Source: Schistocephalus solidus
Lineage: Eukaryota > Platyhelminthes > Cestoda > Diphyllobothriidea > Diphyllobothriidae
Assembly: GCA_017591395.1 (NCBI GenBank)
Contig: WEDG01004982.1
Coordinates: forward strand, 124,001-188,000
DNA length: 64,000 bases
Direction of reading: 5' to 3'
Under the pieces are notes generated by a model. The model was not told the DNA's origin. It ran no database searches and saw only the letters and a program-made list of their open reading frames with translations. The position numbers and the translations under genes were made by a program. Positions 1 through 10,711 of the stretch are shown here, piece by piece; position 1 is the stretch's first letter, and each line of letters begins with the position of its first letter.

Positions 1-201
1 TTAACCCTAGGGTCAAGGTATGCGGTAGGACAAGGAAATGTTTACCCTTCTTAAGCTGCTGCGCAATACCACCAGTATTACCAAGTATTACCACGCCTTG
101 TCAAACATTTCTTTTGCAATGCTCATTCGGCTGGGTACCGCACTTGAAATAAAAAAGAGACTACTGCCCATGTAAACGGCAACGTCCACTTATGCGGAAA
201 A

Positions 202-210
202 ACGTACCTG
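202..210 (-). other. Splice donor ending the GPCR exon
   Basis: The minus strand reads CAG|GTACGT, a near-consensus 5' splice site, just after the hydrophobic segment ending YFLFAG. The same frame hits TAG at 161-163 if read through, which favours splicing here. Confidence 0.5.
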
Positions 211-1336
211 CGAATAGAAAGTACTTAATTCCGTAGTAAAGGAGTCTAGGGAAGATGGATGAACCATTGAGCATGTAGAAAATAGGAAGAATCCAAACTG
301 CCTGGTCAAGAAGACGGCGTTTCAGGAAGGGAGATCGCAGCAGCCTTGCATGTCTCTCCAACTGCAACTGTACGAAATGCGCATGTCTTTTGCGAGACAA
401 ACACAGTCTTTGAAAGACAGACTATACCGGCCAGAATCGGAATTACGCAGGGCAGAATCTCACCGATCAGATGATCTGCCAGGGGCCAGAAATATGAGAC
501 GAAAATGGGATTTAGTGGCCAGGACGACAGGAAATCACACTGATAGAGGACATCCGCACTGTCTCCGGATGCAATGTGGTTCTCCACGCCGGATAGGTCA
601 AAAGTCCAGAAGAACTGACTGTCCATGGTGCCCATCAGAGCAATGGCCAAAATTAGAATATTGTATGCACAATTTCGGTTAAAGGAGGTGTAATGGTATC
701 TAGGACTTTTGGCATATCTCAGGGTATCGAGAGCCAGACCAAGGTAGAGAAGGCTCTGCACATGTCGGAAGCAGCTGTTTGCCATGGACAGCGACTGACA
801 GGCAGATCGGCCGACGAACTGCGCGATAGTCAGCACCCGGATGCCTTTGAACAGGATCAGAAGACAATCTGCGAGCTGGAGAATTAGGCTTATGAACTCC
901 AGAATGAGAATATACACCAAGAAGCTGGCGATGGGCAGTTTCGTGCAGGAAAGTTTCCGCATTGCATGCAGGATTGGCAAGTAAAGTAGAATGGCAGAAA
1001 TGTACAGAAAGGGGAGGATTACAGCCCAGAGACCGGGTGTTTGAAGCTTAATTAGATCATTCACCAACAGAATGGTTTTGCTAGTATTCTGATTCCAACC
1101 TTGATGACCAACTCCATCAAAGAATGAAAATGAACCATGAAGATTCTGAAGTACTTTGCTAGTCAATGAGAGCTGCTTCTGATCGTGAAAGTCCCACGTT
1201 GCAGAAGCAGATTCGATGTTCGATCCCAGGGCATCGACTAGAAGGAGAGAATTAGTTTGTGTCTGGGTGTCAAGTAAAAGAAAAATCGGCACTATCACCG
1301 AAAATGTTTTAGCGCAGAGTGCTCTCTGCCCTTTTC
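208..1336 (-). CDS. Rhodopsin-type GPCR, partial exon with a frame break
   Basis: The exon encodes a multi-pass membrane receptor. From a GTG at 1296-1298 the frame reads about 330 codons. It gives an extracellular N-terminus with an NTS glycosylation sequon (about residue 71), TM1 (about 89-111), TM2 (121-150), TM3 (172-190), TM4 (210-230) and TM5 (265-298). C167 at the top of TM3 and C254 in loop 2 could form the classic disulfide. The end of TM3 reads ALDTLRY in place of a plain DRY box. Near 395-410 the frame shifts by one base. The next frame continues with a basic loop 3 and TM6/TM7-like hydrophobic stretches and ends at a strong donor, CAG|GTACGT, at 208/207. No in-frame ATG exists upstream to the TGA at 1392, so the start codon must lie in another exon; AG at 1337-1338 is a possible acceptor. 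The gene continues off the left edge. Ligand unknown. The frame break could be a sequencing error or a sign of a pseudogene. Confidence 0.6.
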
Positions 1337-1399
1337 CTAAGTTTAACGCTAAGTTCGGTAAATATTTTTGATTTAAGTTATGATGGGAGCCTCAACATT

Positions 1400-2560
1400 T
1401 ACAATATTACTGAGAAATCCACGGAAAACTCAACAATAAATACGGTTAGAATAAAAACCTTGATGGTAACATTGTACAGCCGTAGGAAATCAATTGGAAA
1501 CCGTTTTGGTCCTGGCTAGGGTGTAAGCCCTCTATTTAATTAAAAATCCGTTAAATTAAGCCAACTTTCCGAGTAAAAATCTACTGGAAAATTGCTTATT
1601 ATGAGATATAGAATAAAAAGGATAATGAATTGTTTTCAAGCGAAAAATAACCTTAACTCCTACCTTCCAGACTCCGTATGAACTGCGAACGACTAAATTA
1701 GCTCACTCTATAGCAGGATAGACGCGTAAGTGGCTGCCTGGAGGATTGTGTTTCTCTTCGATTTGAATGACGGCATCTACTAGGAAAGCCAGAGTGTGGA
1801 ATTTATGATATGTCCCCATAAAGTAAACAGGAATTAGAACGCCTCCAGGAATACACAGGGTCCTGCGCCGAATTCCGGGTAGGGCAAAAAGTCTCATTTG
1901 CTCACTCTTACACTAACTTTGACTGAAACCTTAAATGTCACCCTAATTTTAAGCCCAACGCTACCCTTAACACTTACCTTACCCTAACCCTCATCCTCTA
2001 GTTACTTTGAAATCTAGCGCAAAGTTACCTGTATTACAGGCGGTTCGCGTTTTCATATCCTGCTGGTGTGTGGGGGTGGGGGCAGCGAAAATATGCCTAC
2101 CATGCCAAGTTTACCAAAGCACTAAAAACATTAAAAATCAAGTCAAATTTACGTGTCCTCTCCTCAGATATAGCGTCTAAGCTACGCATGTTCCTATGTG
2201 TGGAAGGAAATAATTTTATGGCCATAAACGAATTTGGTAGTTCCTCTCAATCAATTTTTCTGAGTCCTTTTGCGGTCCTTGTCACAAATGTTGCATAATT
2301 ATTTTACTGCCAGACATTAACAAAGTGGAGGTCATTGATTAACTGATACACTTCAAAGAGTGGGTGGGTGGCAGCGCAATCCCCTTGAACCTGCTGGTGA
2401 GGAACGAGGGCTACTGCCAGTTGTGCCTGTCCAGTTGCTCCTGTCCTGCACTGGTTGGCCGTCGATGGTCAACTTTCTCTTAGATTTGATAGTGGCAGGC
2501 GAATCAAGTTTAAGCTGGTTACGTCTTCACCCTTTTATACGAGAAGTTGTTTTTTTTTCG
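1400..2560. other. Gene-free stretch
   Basis: No convincing coding signal on either strand. A short run at about 1960-1995 is rich in CCCTAA-like words (for example ACCCTAACCCT), resembling a very degenerate telomere-type repeat. A 64-codon minus-strand frame at 1703-1897 has no recognisable domain. Confidence 0.4.
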
Positions 2561-2572
2561 GGCTTCCTCCTA

Positions 2573-2818
2573 TCATCTTTCGGCGGTTTCTGACGTTATA
2601 TGACTTGTTCTCTTGATAATAACTATAAGAATCCCTTCTATTTGTCTGAAAATGTTTCGGGCTATATTCATCGGCACCTGAACTTGAAAGTTTCTAAAAA
2701 GATTTGCTAATAATTTTCTGATTGCGTTCATCCAACCATCCTCAGATTGAAAGCGAACAAAATGGATTTCGCGTAAGAGATACGCGGAAGTAAAGATAAT
2801 TTTGAGTAATATTTTCAT
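2573..2818 (-). CDS. Possible small secreted protein, unrecognised
   Basis: An ATG at 2816-2818 in good context (ACCATGA) opens an 81-codon frame. The first 15 or so residues are hydrophobic (MKILLKIIFTSAYLL) and could be a signal peptide. The rest is made of short amphipathic or hydrophobic stretches with basic residues. There are no cysteine pairs and no domain I recognise. The frame is open further upstream but only from a TTG. No polyadenylation signal or neighbouring gene supports it, so chance is a real alternative. Confidence 0.2.
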   Translation of the reverse strand: MKILLKIIFTSAYLLREIHFVRFQSEDGWMNAIRKLLANLFRNFQVQVPMNIARNIFRQIEGILIVIIKRTSHITSETAER

Positions 2819-3289
2819 GGTTTCTACACTAGATAGGTTAGAAGTATATAGAGAAGTTTTCAAAGTAAAGTAAATCCAAATTTTCAGTCTTTTGTTTGGA
2901 ATCTTTCATAGGAATATATAGGCGCTAACATTTACTGTTTCAGAAACTCGCATATTCTGTCTTAGCAATGTTATTGGTTAGTTTTTTAAACGAGCAACTT
3001 AGCTCAGTCGTTACAAAACCCAATTATATGCTAATGACACTTCATAGGAGTGGAACCCACTCACAAAAATCAGGGGACGCATAACCTAAAGTTCTTCCAT
3101 TTTAACTTGTTTATGGAAATAATTACATAACAACAATGAGGAGAGAAAGCCTTTCGTCAGAAAGACAGTTTCCAGTGAACGTAACCAATTTCAGCTATTT
3201 CTCTTTTCCTTGCAAAAAAAGAAATGCACCGTTGCAAAATATACAAAGGAAGAAATCTTATGCCTATAAAGACGATGAGTCGAGTTCCG

Positions 3290-3447
3290 AGAACCAGTTC
3301 AAGAGAATGGGCTGCGGTCACTGGAACAAGAAGTTTCATGCTCTAATATTCTACTGTCCACGATGGTAAATTAAAGTGAGAATTTCAAACAGCAGGCAAT
3401 TTAGTTCTTGTTCCAGCGACCGCATTTCATTCTTCTAAGTCTGTTTC
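3290..3447. repeat. Imperfect inverted repeat, arms of about 44 bp
   Basis: The arm at 3290-3333 is the reverse complement, with several mismatches, of 3404-3447; the shared core is TTCTTGTTCCAG(T/C)GACCGCA. The spacer is about 70 bp. It could fold into a hairpin or be a foldback element remnant. Short frames on both strands across it (3136-3369 plus, 3157-3339 minus) look incidental. Confidence 0.6.
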
Positions 3448-3749
3448 AACCAAGACTGCTGTCTATTTTTTGGAGTTTACTCTGTTCCTAGTTCTTCTCT
3501 TACTCAGAACATTACATTCACTTTGCGTCTTACATGTGGAGCAAAAGAGCCAGCTTAACTTCCTTAATACCGTTACTATCTTAATTCCATAGGGTTTCAA
3601 CTTTGAAGCGTTATTACTGAAAGATTTTGTGGTCCTTTTCTTCAGGGTGAATTTAGGTTGCCGCAGAATTCTGTTATTTCATTATCATTTCATGCGAAAA
3701 CTTAATGATATATCACGCCAATTTGACTTCAGTTTAGTAAGTCACACAC

Positions 3750-4128
3750 GATAGTTCAACCGTCGATTTTGACGATGTCCACCGTTTGCTCCATGGGAAA
3801 GTGGAGCAGGGACGGTGACTTGCGCGTGAATTAGTTTTAAGTGATAGTAGACTTGCGCTGCATCTACCGCACTCTCTCCTCCTCCCCCACCTGAGCCCGG
3901 TGTCAAGATAGAGTCAAGAAGACCGGAGGCGGGAGAGGACGCAGTTGGCTGGCGCGACTGGGTCCCCTAAGTCCAAGCCGCCCCTAGGCGTGCCACCACA
4001 CCTCCATGTTCGGCATTTGTTATGGGAGCGCAACCCGAATAACGCCTGCCGTGCCCTAATGTGGCCCCCTTGTTGGTCCAACGCATCTACCACGTGGCCC
4101 GTTTAAGGGGTACGCTTTTTTAGGCGTA
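3750..4128 (+). repeat. REP-A dispersed repeat, copy 1 (long form)
   Basis: First of five related copies in this window. Landmarks in order: GTTCAACCGTCGATT, GGACGGTGACTTGCGCGTG, AGTGATAGTAGACTTGCG, CTGCATCTACCGCACTCTC, AAGAAGACCGGAGGCGGGAG, CTAGGCGTGCCACCACACC, and an extended tail with GAATAACGCCTGCCGTGCCC and ACCACGTGGCCCGT. After the tail a second partial motif, TAGGCGTACCACCACACC, recurs near 4120, followed by a short CA run. It has no coding capacity that I can see. Confidence 0.75.
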
Positions 4129-4383
4129 CCACCACACCTGACACACACACATACTTAACGTTTACACTGGGGGAGGCGGGGGAGTAGACGTAACAAGTAT
4201 TTAGAAACGGTTTTGAAAACCCACAGTTCCCTTAGAGGACGTTGTAGGGCTAACTGGTTAGAAGGATTTGCAATGCAATGCATAGCCACTTAAAAACAGG
4301 ACGGATTTTTGGCCTTTTGAAATGCCATGTTCACAGAGCATTGAAAATAAAGTAAATTTTTCAGTGGAAAATTTATACATAAA

Positions 4384-4793
4384 CTAAAATACTAGTCGGA
4401 AAACGTTTGGAATATTATACAACTTTAAATGCAAACCTTTTAGGTCATGGGACACCGTTGGATCAAACCAATATACGCAGGAGTAGTCATGTAGTCTGTT
4501 GGCGCAGTAGGATAGGTAGTCCTGCTCGAAGTGTCCAGTAAGGAGAAACTCAACAACACTGACATTTAGGTTGACAGGAATGAATACAGCCTCTGTATCG
4601 TAGGGTTGGCCAGCGGAGCTCGCCTTTCCCCGAGCACCCCCACGACCCATTCAGCACAAGTCAACAAAGCTTCCACTGGTCTCTCTGGTATATCAGGAAG
4701 AGCTAAAACGTCACATACTATACCTTCAGTAACACAGTCCATGCCTCCTGGCGCATACGCTCTGCTCGACATCATGTTGACGAGGATGACCAA
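4384..4793 (-). pseudogene. Unrecognised minus-strand coding remnant
   Basis: Two overlapping minus-strand frames read as protein-like sequence. The upstream one (4566-4793) contains DVLALPDIPERPVEALL and AEWVVGVLGE. The downstream one (4384-4650) contains VFIPVNLNVSVVEFLL, GHFEQDYLSYC and a hydrophobic C-terminus. They differ by one frame shift near 4620-4650, so together they look like one broken coding stretch of about 135 codons. I do not recognise the family. Base composition is higher in GC than the flanks. A plus-strand frame at 4606-4986 overlaps it and may be the shadow, or the reverse could hold. Confidence 0.25.
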
Positions 4794-4989
4794 TCAGAGT
4801 AAACTGCCCATGGTTAACCAACCAGTTCAGACAGTATCATTTTCAGCGTTCATTGGTTTAGCTGATGGCCGGTTGTCATGTCGGCTTTCCTTTGCGAAAG
4901 CGAGTGAAATACACGGATCACAGCTAACGGGATCGATATTTTCTGCAGGCAGTGATCTGTCGAGTTTCCGAATAGAATCTCTGTGATCG

Positions 4990-6250
4990 AGGAGGCAAGA
5001 AAACGTTAAATTAGTGTAGTGATATAAGGGGATGCTCTTTGAAAGGTTATGGGAATGAAGTTGAAACAAAAATCCACAATACTTAAATACTGATACTTAT
5101 TTGGAAGTTGACATGCACAAATTCGTTTGTAGAGAGTTGGGGAATATCCTGGCTTTTCGAGCCGACACATAAAAGTCATTAGTCCATGGAGTGTTTACGT
5201 GATTTCAACCTTTACACCACTGAATGTGACTCAAGTTTCCTGCTGTCATTTTTTAATGCGAATCGAAATACGCTTTTCAACGAGACAGTGACATTGAAGA
5301 CATAGATCTTATTTAAGGTAACAGGATCATTATGCCCTCCTTTTATATCGTACAGTCAGTAATATATTAAAGTAGGAATAAGGCTAGTTAAGTGTTTATC
5401 TAAAATGCATTTGCTGTCTAATGATACAATTTAAGGGGTCATTTAGATTAAATATAGTAAAGCTACGGTTGACAGACGTTAGGTTCAGGGGTGCAAAGAA
5501 ACAAGCCTTATTATCACCAACTAAGGAGTCCCTAATGAAACGTTCCTAAGGCAAAAGGCCATATTTGCGGTAAGAGACATATAAGGTGCGTAGATAATTT
5601 TACTGTTAAATTGAATGAAGCTCATTTTTGAAAGAAATGCTTAACAGTTGCCTTTTATTCAAGAAGGCCAGTGCTCCTACAAAGGGGGATAGATCCGAGC
5701 AAGGCCAGCGTACTTGGCGGGGATTGTTGTGGCACGCGTAAACACAGACTCAGATCTCATCAACCACATGCACCCCGTATCGCCTTCGGTCTTCCGGACT
5801 CGGTCTTAACACCGGATCCAGGTCGAAGAGGGGGGGGGCGGAGAGTGCAGCAGACCCTTCAGAGATCTACTATCACTATAACAGAATTAACACGCAAATC
5901 ACTGTCCCTGTGCCCACTTTTCTGTGGGGCATATGGTAGACGTCATCGGTAACTACCATCGAACTATCAACCAATAAGTTCAACATGGATTTCCGGATTC
6001 TGTTATAAGAAGAGGAATGACACGGAAAGCATTGAAAAGAAGTGAAGAAGAAGGCCTCTGGTAGGAAGAGGACAAGGTTTTGGAATGCTTAGTGCAGTGG
6101 GTTGGTAGTAAATAACGCCATTTGAAAACGGTTTTATGGATTCTATAATCATTTCTTATGCTGGCTCTCAGATGGGTCTAACTTTCGAATCAACAACAAC
6201 CCGGACTCAATGGTAGATTGGCGCTCATCCATTGTGCTCTGGGGTTCACT
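4990..6250. other. Gene-free stretch
   Basis: Mostly AT-rich and without coding signal. A GC-richer island at about 5660-5960 contains a run of nine G at 5830-5838. It looks like a fragment of a dispersed repeat, but I cannot classify it. Confidence 0.35.
6190..6250 (+). repeat. Possible head of a SINE interrupted by the gypsy element
   Basis: The sequence left of the gypsy LTR reads ACTCAATGGTAGATTGGCGC ... GGGGTTCACT, resembling the tRNA-like head of a SINE, with a B-box-like GGTTCACT at the junction. SINE body sequence resumes right of the other LTR at 10712. CACT occurs at both junctions (6247-6250 and 10710-10713) and could be the target-site duplication. Confidence 0.3.
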
Positions 6251-6640
6251 GGTCGAGGTCGTAAGTTCAACAACACTAAGGTTTCCCAGAATCAGAGTCA
6301 GGGAAGATGGATTAGGTAGGATAAGCTTATACTGAGGCAAAGAGCTTCCAAGGGGCTCTGCATACAGTTGCAGCTAGCGGTCTCCTCAGACCAGTTGTGG
6401 TTGTGTGTGTCCGCTGTTGAGACCACTTCCCTCCGGGGCCTGCCAGCAGTCAATCAGCGAAATGCCGCAGGTTGATTGGTTTCGAGCACTCGCGAGGATG
6501 GTGCCAAGACTCGGGTAGTCCCGGCAGGATTGTAAGACGGACAGTGTGAATCATCGTCTGCACTTGCCCTCACGTAAGCCGAATGCCTAGACCCTGAACG
6601 GCGAACTAAGCGGCGCGCTTGGGAACGGACTGCCGCAGTA
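6251..6640 (-). repeat. 3' LTR of the gypsy element
   Basis: About 390 bp, clearly homologous along its length to 10313-10711. Shared words include GAAGA(T/C)GGATTAGGTAGGA, CAATCAGCGAAATGCCGCA and TTTCGAGCACTCGCGAGGATG. The two copies differ at many positions and by small indels, so the insertion is old. On the minus strand it starts TACTGCGGCAG, where the partner starts TGTTTGGCAG. Confidence 0.85.
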
Positions 6641-6650
6641 CCCCCTAGCT
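6641..6650 (-). other. Polypurine tract
   Basis: The minus strand reads AGCTAGGGGG directly before the 3' LTR, the expected position for the plus-strand primer of an LTR element. Confidence 0.55.
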
Positions 6651-6849
6651 ATACCGAAGGCGACGTGTAGCGACGCTGAAGGCATGGTTCATAGCTCAAA
6701 AAGATATAAAAAATGGTCAGGAAAATGTACGTTGCATCCACTTCGGGTGGAATATACAAAAGGCACAGGGGATGAGTGAGTGTGGCTTGCAGCTAGCGAG
6801 CTGGAGGTTTATGAGGAAAAAGTTGCAGTTTGAGGTTGCGAACTTAGAG

Positions 6850-9800
6850 GAAGAGGAAGTATGCGAGACGAAAGGATAGAAGGTGAGGGAGGTGGAGGAC
6901 CAGAGGGCTCGCTCGGTGGAGTGTCCGCGACAATGGACGGTTCAAGCTCACGTCCATTTTGTGCGTTTCGCGTTGGATGCAGAAGGTCTCCATTCCTCGA
7001 GAGACAGCCCAGAAGAGGCCGTCGTAAGGGGATTCCAATGGCCGGCGTACTCGATCACATCTGAGATAGACGTGAGAGCAGGTCGTCAGGTCATTCTCAA
7101 ATTAAGACTCGGAGACTGATGGCCTGGTCAGAACCGGGGCAAGAGTTCACATGAATCGCCGGAGGCCGTGCAGGAGGTTGGTAGGATCCTCAACCACACC
7201 ACGAAGACTTGGCGAGATCATCTCACTAGGAAGTCGGAGGGTGGCGCCGAACACGATTTCAGCGGTGAAACAGTCAAGGTCTGACTTAAGTGTGGAGTGG
7301 ATGCCCAACAGGACCAGGGGAGATGCTCCGGATCGTCTGCGGCGCGTAGGGTGGCTTACAGCTGGCGGTGGAACCGCTTGACCATCCCGTTGGAAGCCGG
7401 GTAATAGGCTGCGTTTGAATGCGAGTACAGCCTATGAAGGCGAGGAGAGACTAAAAACGTTTGGGATTCGATCTGGGCACCACGATCAGTCGTGATAGTG
7501 GAGGGGGCAACAAAGATGGCAACCCAACAACTGATAAACGCTTTGACCACTGTTGAAGCAGCGACATCAGGTAGAGGGATGCCTTCTAGCTACCGGGTGA
7601 ATCCATCCACGTGAGCAAGGAGATAGGAAAAACCATGACACAGAGGCAGAGGGTCTACAATGTCCAGGCGAACGTGGCTGAATCTTGAACCAGGGCTGCG
7701 GAAAATGCCGATGGAGGCTTGTTGTGCTGCTAAACCTTGTTCCGTTGAGAGGCGGAACAAGCCGGTGTCCAAGCTTTCAAGTCCTTGTGCATCCCAGGTC
7801 AGACGAAGCGCTCGGAAACCAGCTTGTCGGTAGCTCGACTCCCAGGGTGAGATAGGTTGTGCAGAGAGGATAAAACTTTGTGACGAAGAGATGGTGGAAC
7901 AAATGGACGATGGGCTGGAGTGGAGACGTCACATAGAATGGTGTCGTTGCCAGTAGTCAGTGGTAGCTCCTGGAGTTGCAGTCCGGAAACATCCTTTTCA
8001 GAAGGCAAACCAATACGGCGTTGTTCAGCGACCATTTCAGCAAGGTCGAGCCCAGGAGAAAACTGTAGGTGAGCAATGGAGGGCCTGGACGGAGTGTCAG
8101 CACCTCATTGCGTGCTCCATTGATGTGGCGGATGTCCAGTTGGCGAAGCAACTGCAGGTTGATTTTATCGGAATTGAACTAAAGGGCGAAGGTAAGGGGC
8201 TTATGATGCGTGAATACTGTGAAGTCTCTGCCCTCAAGGAAGTGCCGGAAGTGTTTCACGGCAAGATAGACTGCAAGCAGCTCCCACCCAAAAGGGCTGA
8301 AGTGCGATTTGGTGGGTGTTAACTTTCGGGAGAAGAAAGCTAAGGGTTGGGGTTGACCTGCAAGGTGCTGCTGAAGAACTGTACCGATTGCAACGTTGGG
8401 AGCATAAGCATGAAGAAGATGGGAGCATCAGGACTGAATGCGTCAGGAGAGTGGCATTGGCCAGAGCAGCCTTTACCTTCTCAAAAGCAACAAGGGCATC
8501 TACAGTGAGCTTGAACGCACGTTTAGGACCAGAGAGGAGATTTGTGAGCGGCAGAATGGAGTCGGCACAGTTAGGAAGGAACCGGCGATAGAAATTCACC
8601 ATTCCCATAAATCACTGCATCTGACACTTTGAAGAGGGAGGTGGGAACACAGGGATAGCCGCAACCTTCGAATGGAGAGAATAGATACCGTTGCTGTCGA
8701 CCAGGTGTCCAAAAAAACTCTAGAGAAGACACAACGAAGACCCACTTGGATGGGTTTAGGACAAGGCCAAATCGTTGAAGGCGGTCAAACACCGTAGTGA
8801 GATGTTCAATATGTTCCTCGGCGGTGGAGCTGGCCACTTATTGGTCGTTAATATATGCGAAGGCAAAGGAACAGCCATGAAGCACTATATCTACGAACAT
8901 CTGGAAAGTTTGGGAGGCGTTGCGAAGACCGAATGGCATACACAGGAAATCAAAGATGACGAATGGTGTGGTAATGGCCGTCTTTGTAACATCCTATGGG
9001 GCTCTAGGGATTCGGTGAAAGGCCCGAACCAAGTCGATTCTCGAAAACAAAGACTTCCGTATAGAGCCCTGGCAAAGTCATGAAGATACAGAACAGAGTA
9101 GCGGTCAGGGATAGTGATAGTTTCAAGGCCCTTTAGTCACCACAGGGGCACCAGTCACCAGTGGTGGTCTTTGGAACCATGTGGAGAGTTGAGGCCCATG
9201 GGATTTCTGATTGACGGATGATGCCCATTTGAAGCATGTGCTCAAACTCAGCCTTAGCGCCAGGCAATATTGCAGGCGCAAGATGATGAGGCCGAGGAAA
9301 CATAGGAGGACCAGTCGTTCAGATGTGGTGAAGAACTTCGTGCGGCGGAGTAGAGATGCTGAATTTGGGACGGATGAGTCTATGGTGTTTGCCAAGGAGC
9401 TGCCGAAATGGAATATGGAGTTCAGCGTCCAGGACGGTGAGTTGGTGGGAAACTTCAGAAGAATGGGTACCTCGGATGGCCAACTTGGTGGTTTGGTCGT
9501 GTAAACGGGAGTGGCGGCAGTCGACCATAAGATCGTAAGCAGCGAGGAAATCTGCCCTAAGGATTGCATAGAGGATGCCAGCAACGACAAAGACCCAATA
9601 GAAGACACGCCAGTGACCGAAGTCCAGGGAGAGGAAGTGCGTACCGAAGGAGGTATTTGGTGAGGTGTTGACGGCCTGAAGGATGAGGCCAGGGTTGGGG
9701 CACCGAAGGTCAGCTTTTGTGGGAAGGATGACACTCAGTTGAGCTCCAGTATCAACCAGGAAACGTCTGGCCCTCTTGCTGTCACAGACGTAGAATGTGC
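6850..9800 (-). pseudogene. Broken pol of the gypsy element (PR-RT-RH-IN)
   Basis: Domains appear in order on the minus strand across several frames. Protease: FLVDTGAQLS, with the DTG at 9745-9753. RT palm: the YxDD position reads YIND at 8844-8855 and is followed by a stop, so the first catalytic Asp is lost. After it come EEHIEHL and LVLNPSKWVF (8571-8837). RT thumb and RNase H start: GMVNFYRRFLPNCADSILPL (about 8550-8608). Integrase: HH region LHNLSHPG (about 7850), RFSHVRLDIVDPLP with the first catalytic Asp (about 7660), TTDRGAQIE with the second (about 7485), and NGMVKRFHRQL (7356-7390), where the third catalytic residue, usually Glu, is Lys. A low-similarity C-terminal part extends to about 6850. 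Both polymerisation and integration motifs are therefore dead. Confidence 0.85.
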
Positions 9801-10262
9801 GAACAGGACTGGAAACTTCAGTGATGTTGGTCGCATTGACCCTCGGGATGACCGTTTTACTCTTTTGCTCTGCTGGGAGACGAAGGTGCAGGGAGAGATG
9901 CAGTGACGGGCTTTGGCACCGAAGGTAATGTGATACCAGCAGATTGCGGCTGAGGTGGGACGAGACGATGATGACTGGACAGGCCAGGCAGTTGAAATGG
10001 GCAGTATACGGAATGAAGAGGCTGTTGGCTCTTGTAGAGATGCTACCTGTTCTGCAAGCTGTGCGAGCTCAGCCTTCAGATGTGAGAGGGGAGACAAAGA
10101 AGGAACTAGCGAAGATGAGATTGTGACAGGTTGTGACTTTTCAATGCCGGACATCCTCATCAGCCGTTCGGCCATTTCAGGGAATTGTGTGGCATTAAAA
10201 GAACCAGAAACAGGTGCCAAAATATGGTGAACTTCAAGTGGAAAGCTTTCCATTGTCAACAA
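9735..10262 (-). pseudogene. Gag C-terminal remnant of the gypsy element
   Basis: A 175-codon frame starting MLTMESFPLEVHHILAPVSG, followed by a helical AEMADRL-type stretch (here FPEMAERLMRM), a heptad-like segment (LKAELAQLAEQVASLQ, about residues 62-77) and a zinc knuckle with C108, H111, C121 and C125. The protease begins in another frame just downstream, so either a natural gag-pol frame shift or decay separates them. An in-frame stop lies a few codons before the first ATG, and no N-terminal gag is present between here and the primer site. Confidence 0.75.
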
Positions 10263-10294
10263 CTGATCATGTCATAGATTTGAAAGAAGTGGCG

Positions 10295-10312
10295 TTCGCT
10301 CGGGGTCAGCAA
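10295..10312 (-). other. tRNA-Trp-type primer binding site
   Basis: Immediately inside the 5' LTR the minus strand reads TTGCTGACCCCGAGCG. This matches the expected complement of the tRNA-Trp 3' end (TGGTGACCCCGA) apart from one early mismatch. tRNA-Trp priming is known for CsRn1-like elements. Confidence 0.6.
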
Positions 10313-10711
10313 TGTCAAGGTCCTAAGGTCGACAACACGAAGGTTTCCCCAAATCAGAATTCAGGGAAGACGGATTAGGTAGGACAAGCTTTTTCTGAGG
10401 CCAAGAGCTTACAAGGGGCTCTGCACACAACTGGAACTAGCGGTCTCCGCAGGCCAGTTGCCGTTGTGGTTGTGTGTCCGCTGTTGATACCACTTGTCTC
10501 CAGTGCCTGCCTGTAACCTGCAGCCAATCAGCGAAATGCCGCACGATTATTGGTTTCGAGCACTCGCGAGGATGATGCCAAGACTCGGGTTGTTCCAGCA
10601 GGAGTGTATGATGGACGGTGTGAGTCAGCCTCCGCGCGGCCATCATATGAGCCGACTGCCTCGACTCTGTGCGGCAAACTAAGTGGCGCACGTGGAACGA
10701 ACTGCCAAACA
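10313..10711 (-). repeat. 5' LTR of the gypsy element
   Basis: About 399 bp, paired with 6251-6640. On the minus strand it begins TGTTTGGCAG and ends CCTTGACA, the usual TG...CA ends. Confidence 0.85.

Larger units (their letters stand above)
6251..10711 (-). mobile_element. CsRn1-like Ty3/gypsy LTR retrotransposon, decayed
   Basis: A nearly complete element read on the minus strand: 5' LTR at the right (10313-10711), primer site, gag remnant, protease, RT, RNase H, integrase, purine tract, 3' LTR at the left (6251-6640). The gag knuckle fits C-X2-H-X9-C-X3-C, the CHCC type known from the CsRn1 clade of flatworm gypsy elements. The primer site resembles the 3' end of tRNA-Trp, also typical of that clade. 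Many stops and frame changes break pol. Only about 35 bases separate the primer site from the gag remnant, so the leader and N-terminal gag look deleted. It is not autonomous. Confidence 0.9.

Noticed and set aside
1960..1995. CCCTAA-like words suggesting an interstitial telomere
   Set aside because: Only two adjacent good units; the rest is too degenerate to claim a telomeric array.
3000..3060. TTAGCTCAGTCG, like a tRNA A-box
   Set aside because: No matching B-box at the right distance and no cloverleaf.
6861..7381. Plus-strand frames over the gypsy element
   Set aside because: Arg-rich antisense shadows of minus-strand pol.
9123..9734. 203-codon minus-strand frame rich in Ser/Leu
   Set aside because: It overlaps the gypsy pol in a different frame. 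The real pol words (for example DAELHIPFRQLLGKHHRLI in another frame) lie under it, so it is a shadow.
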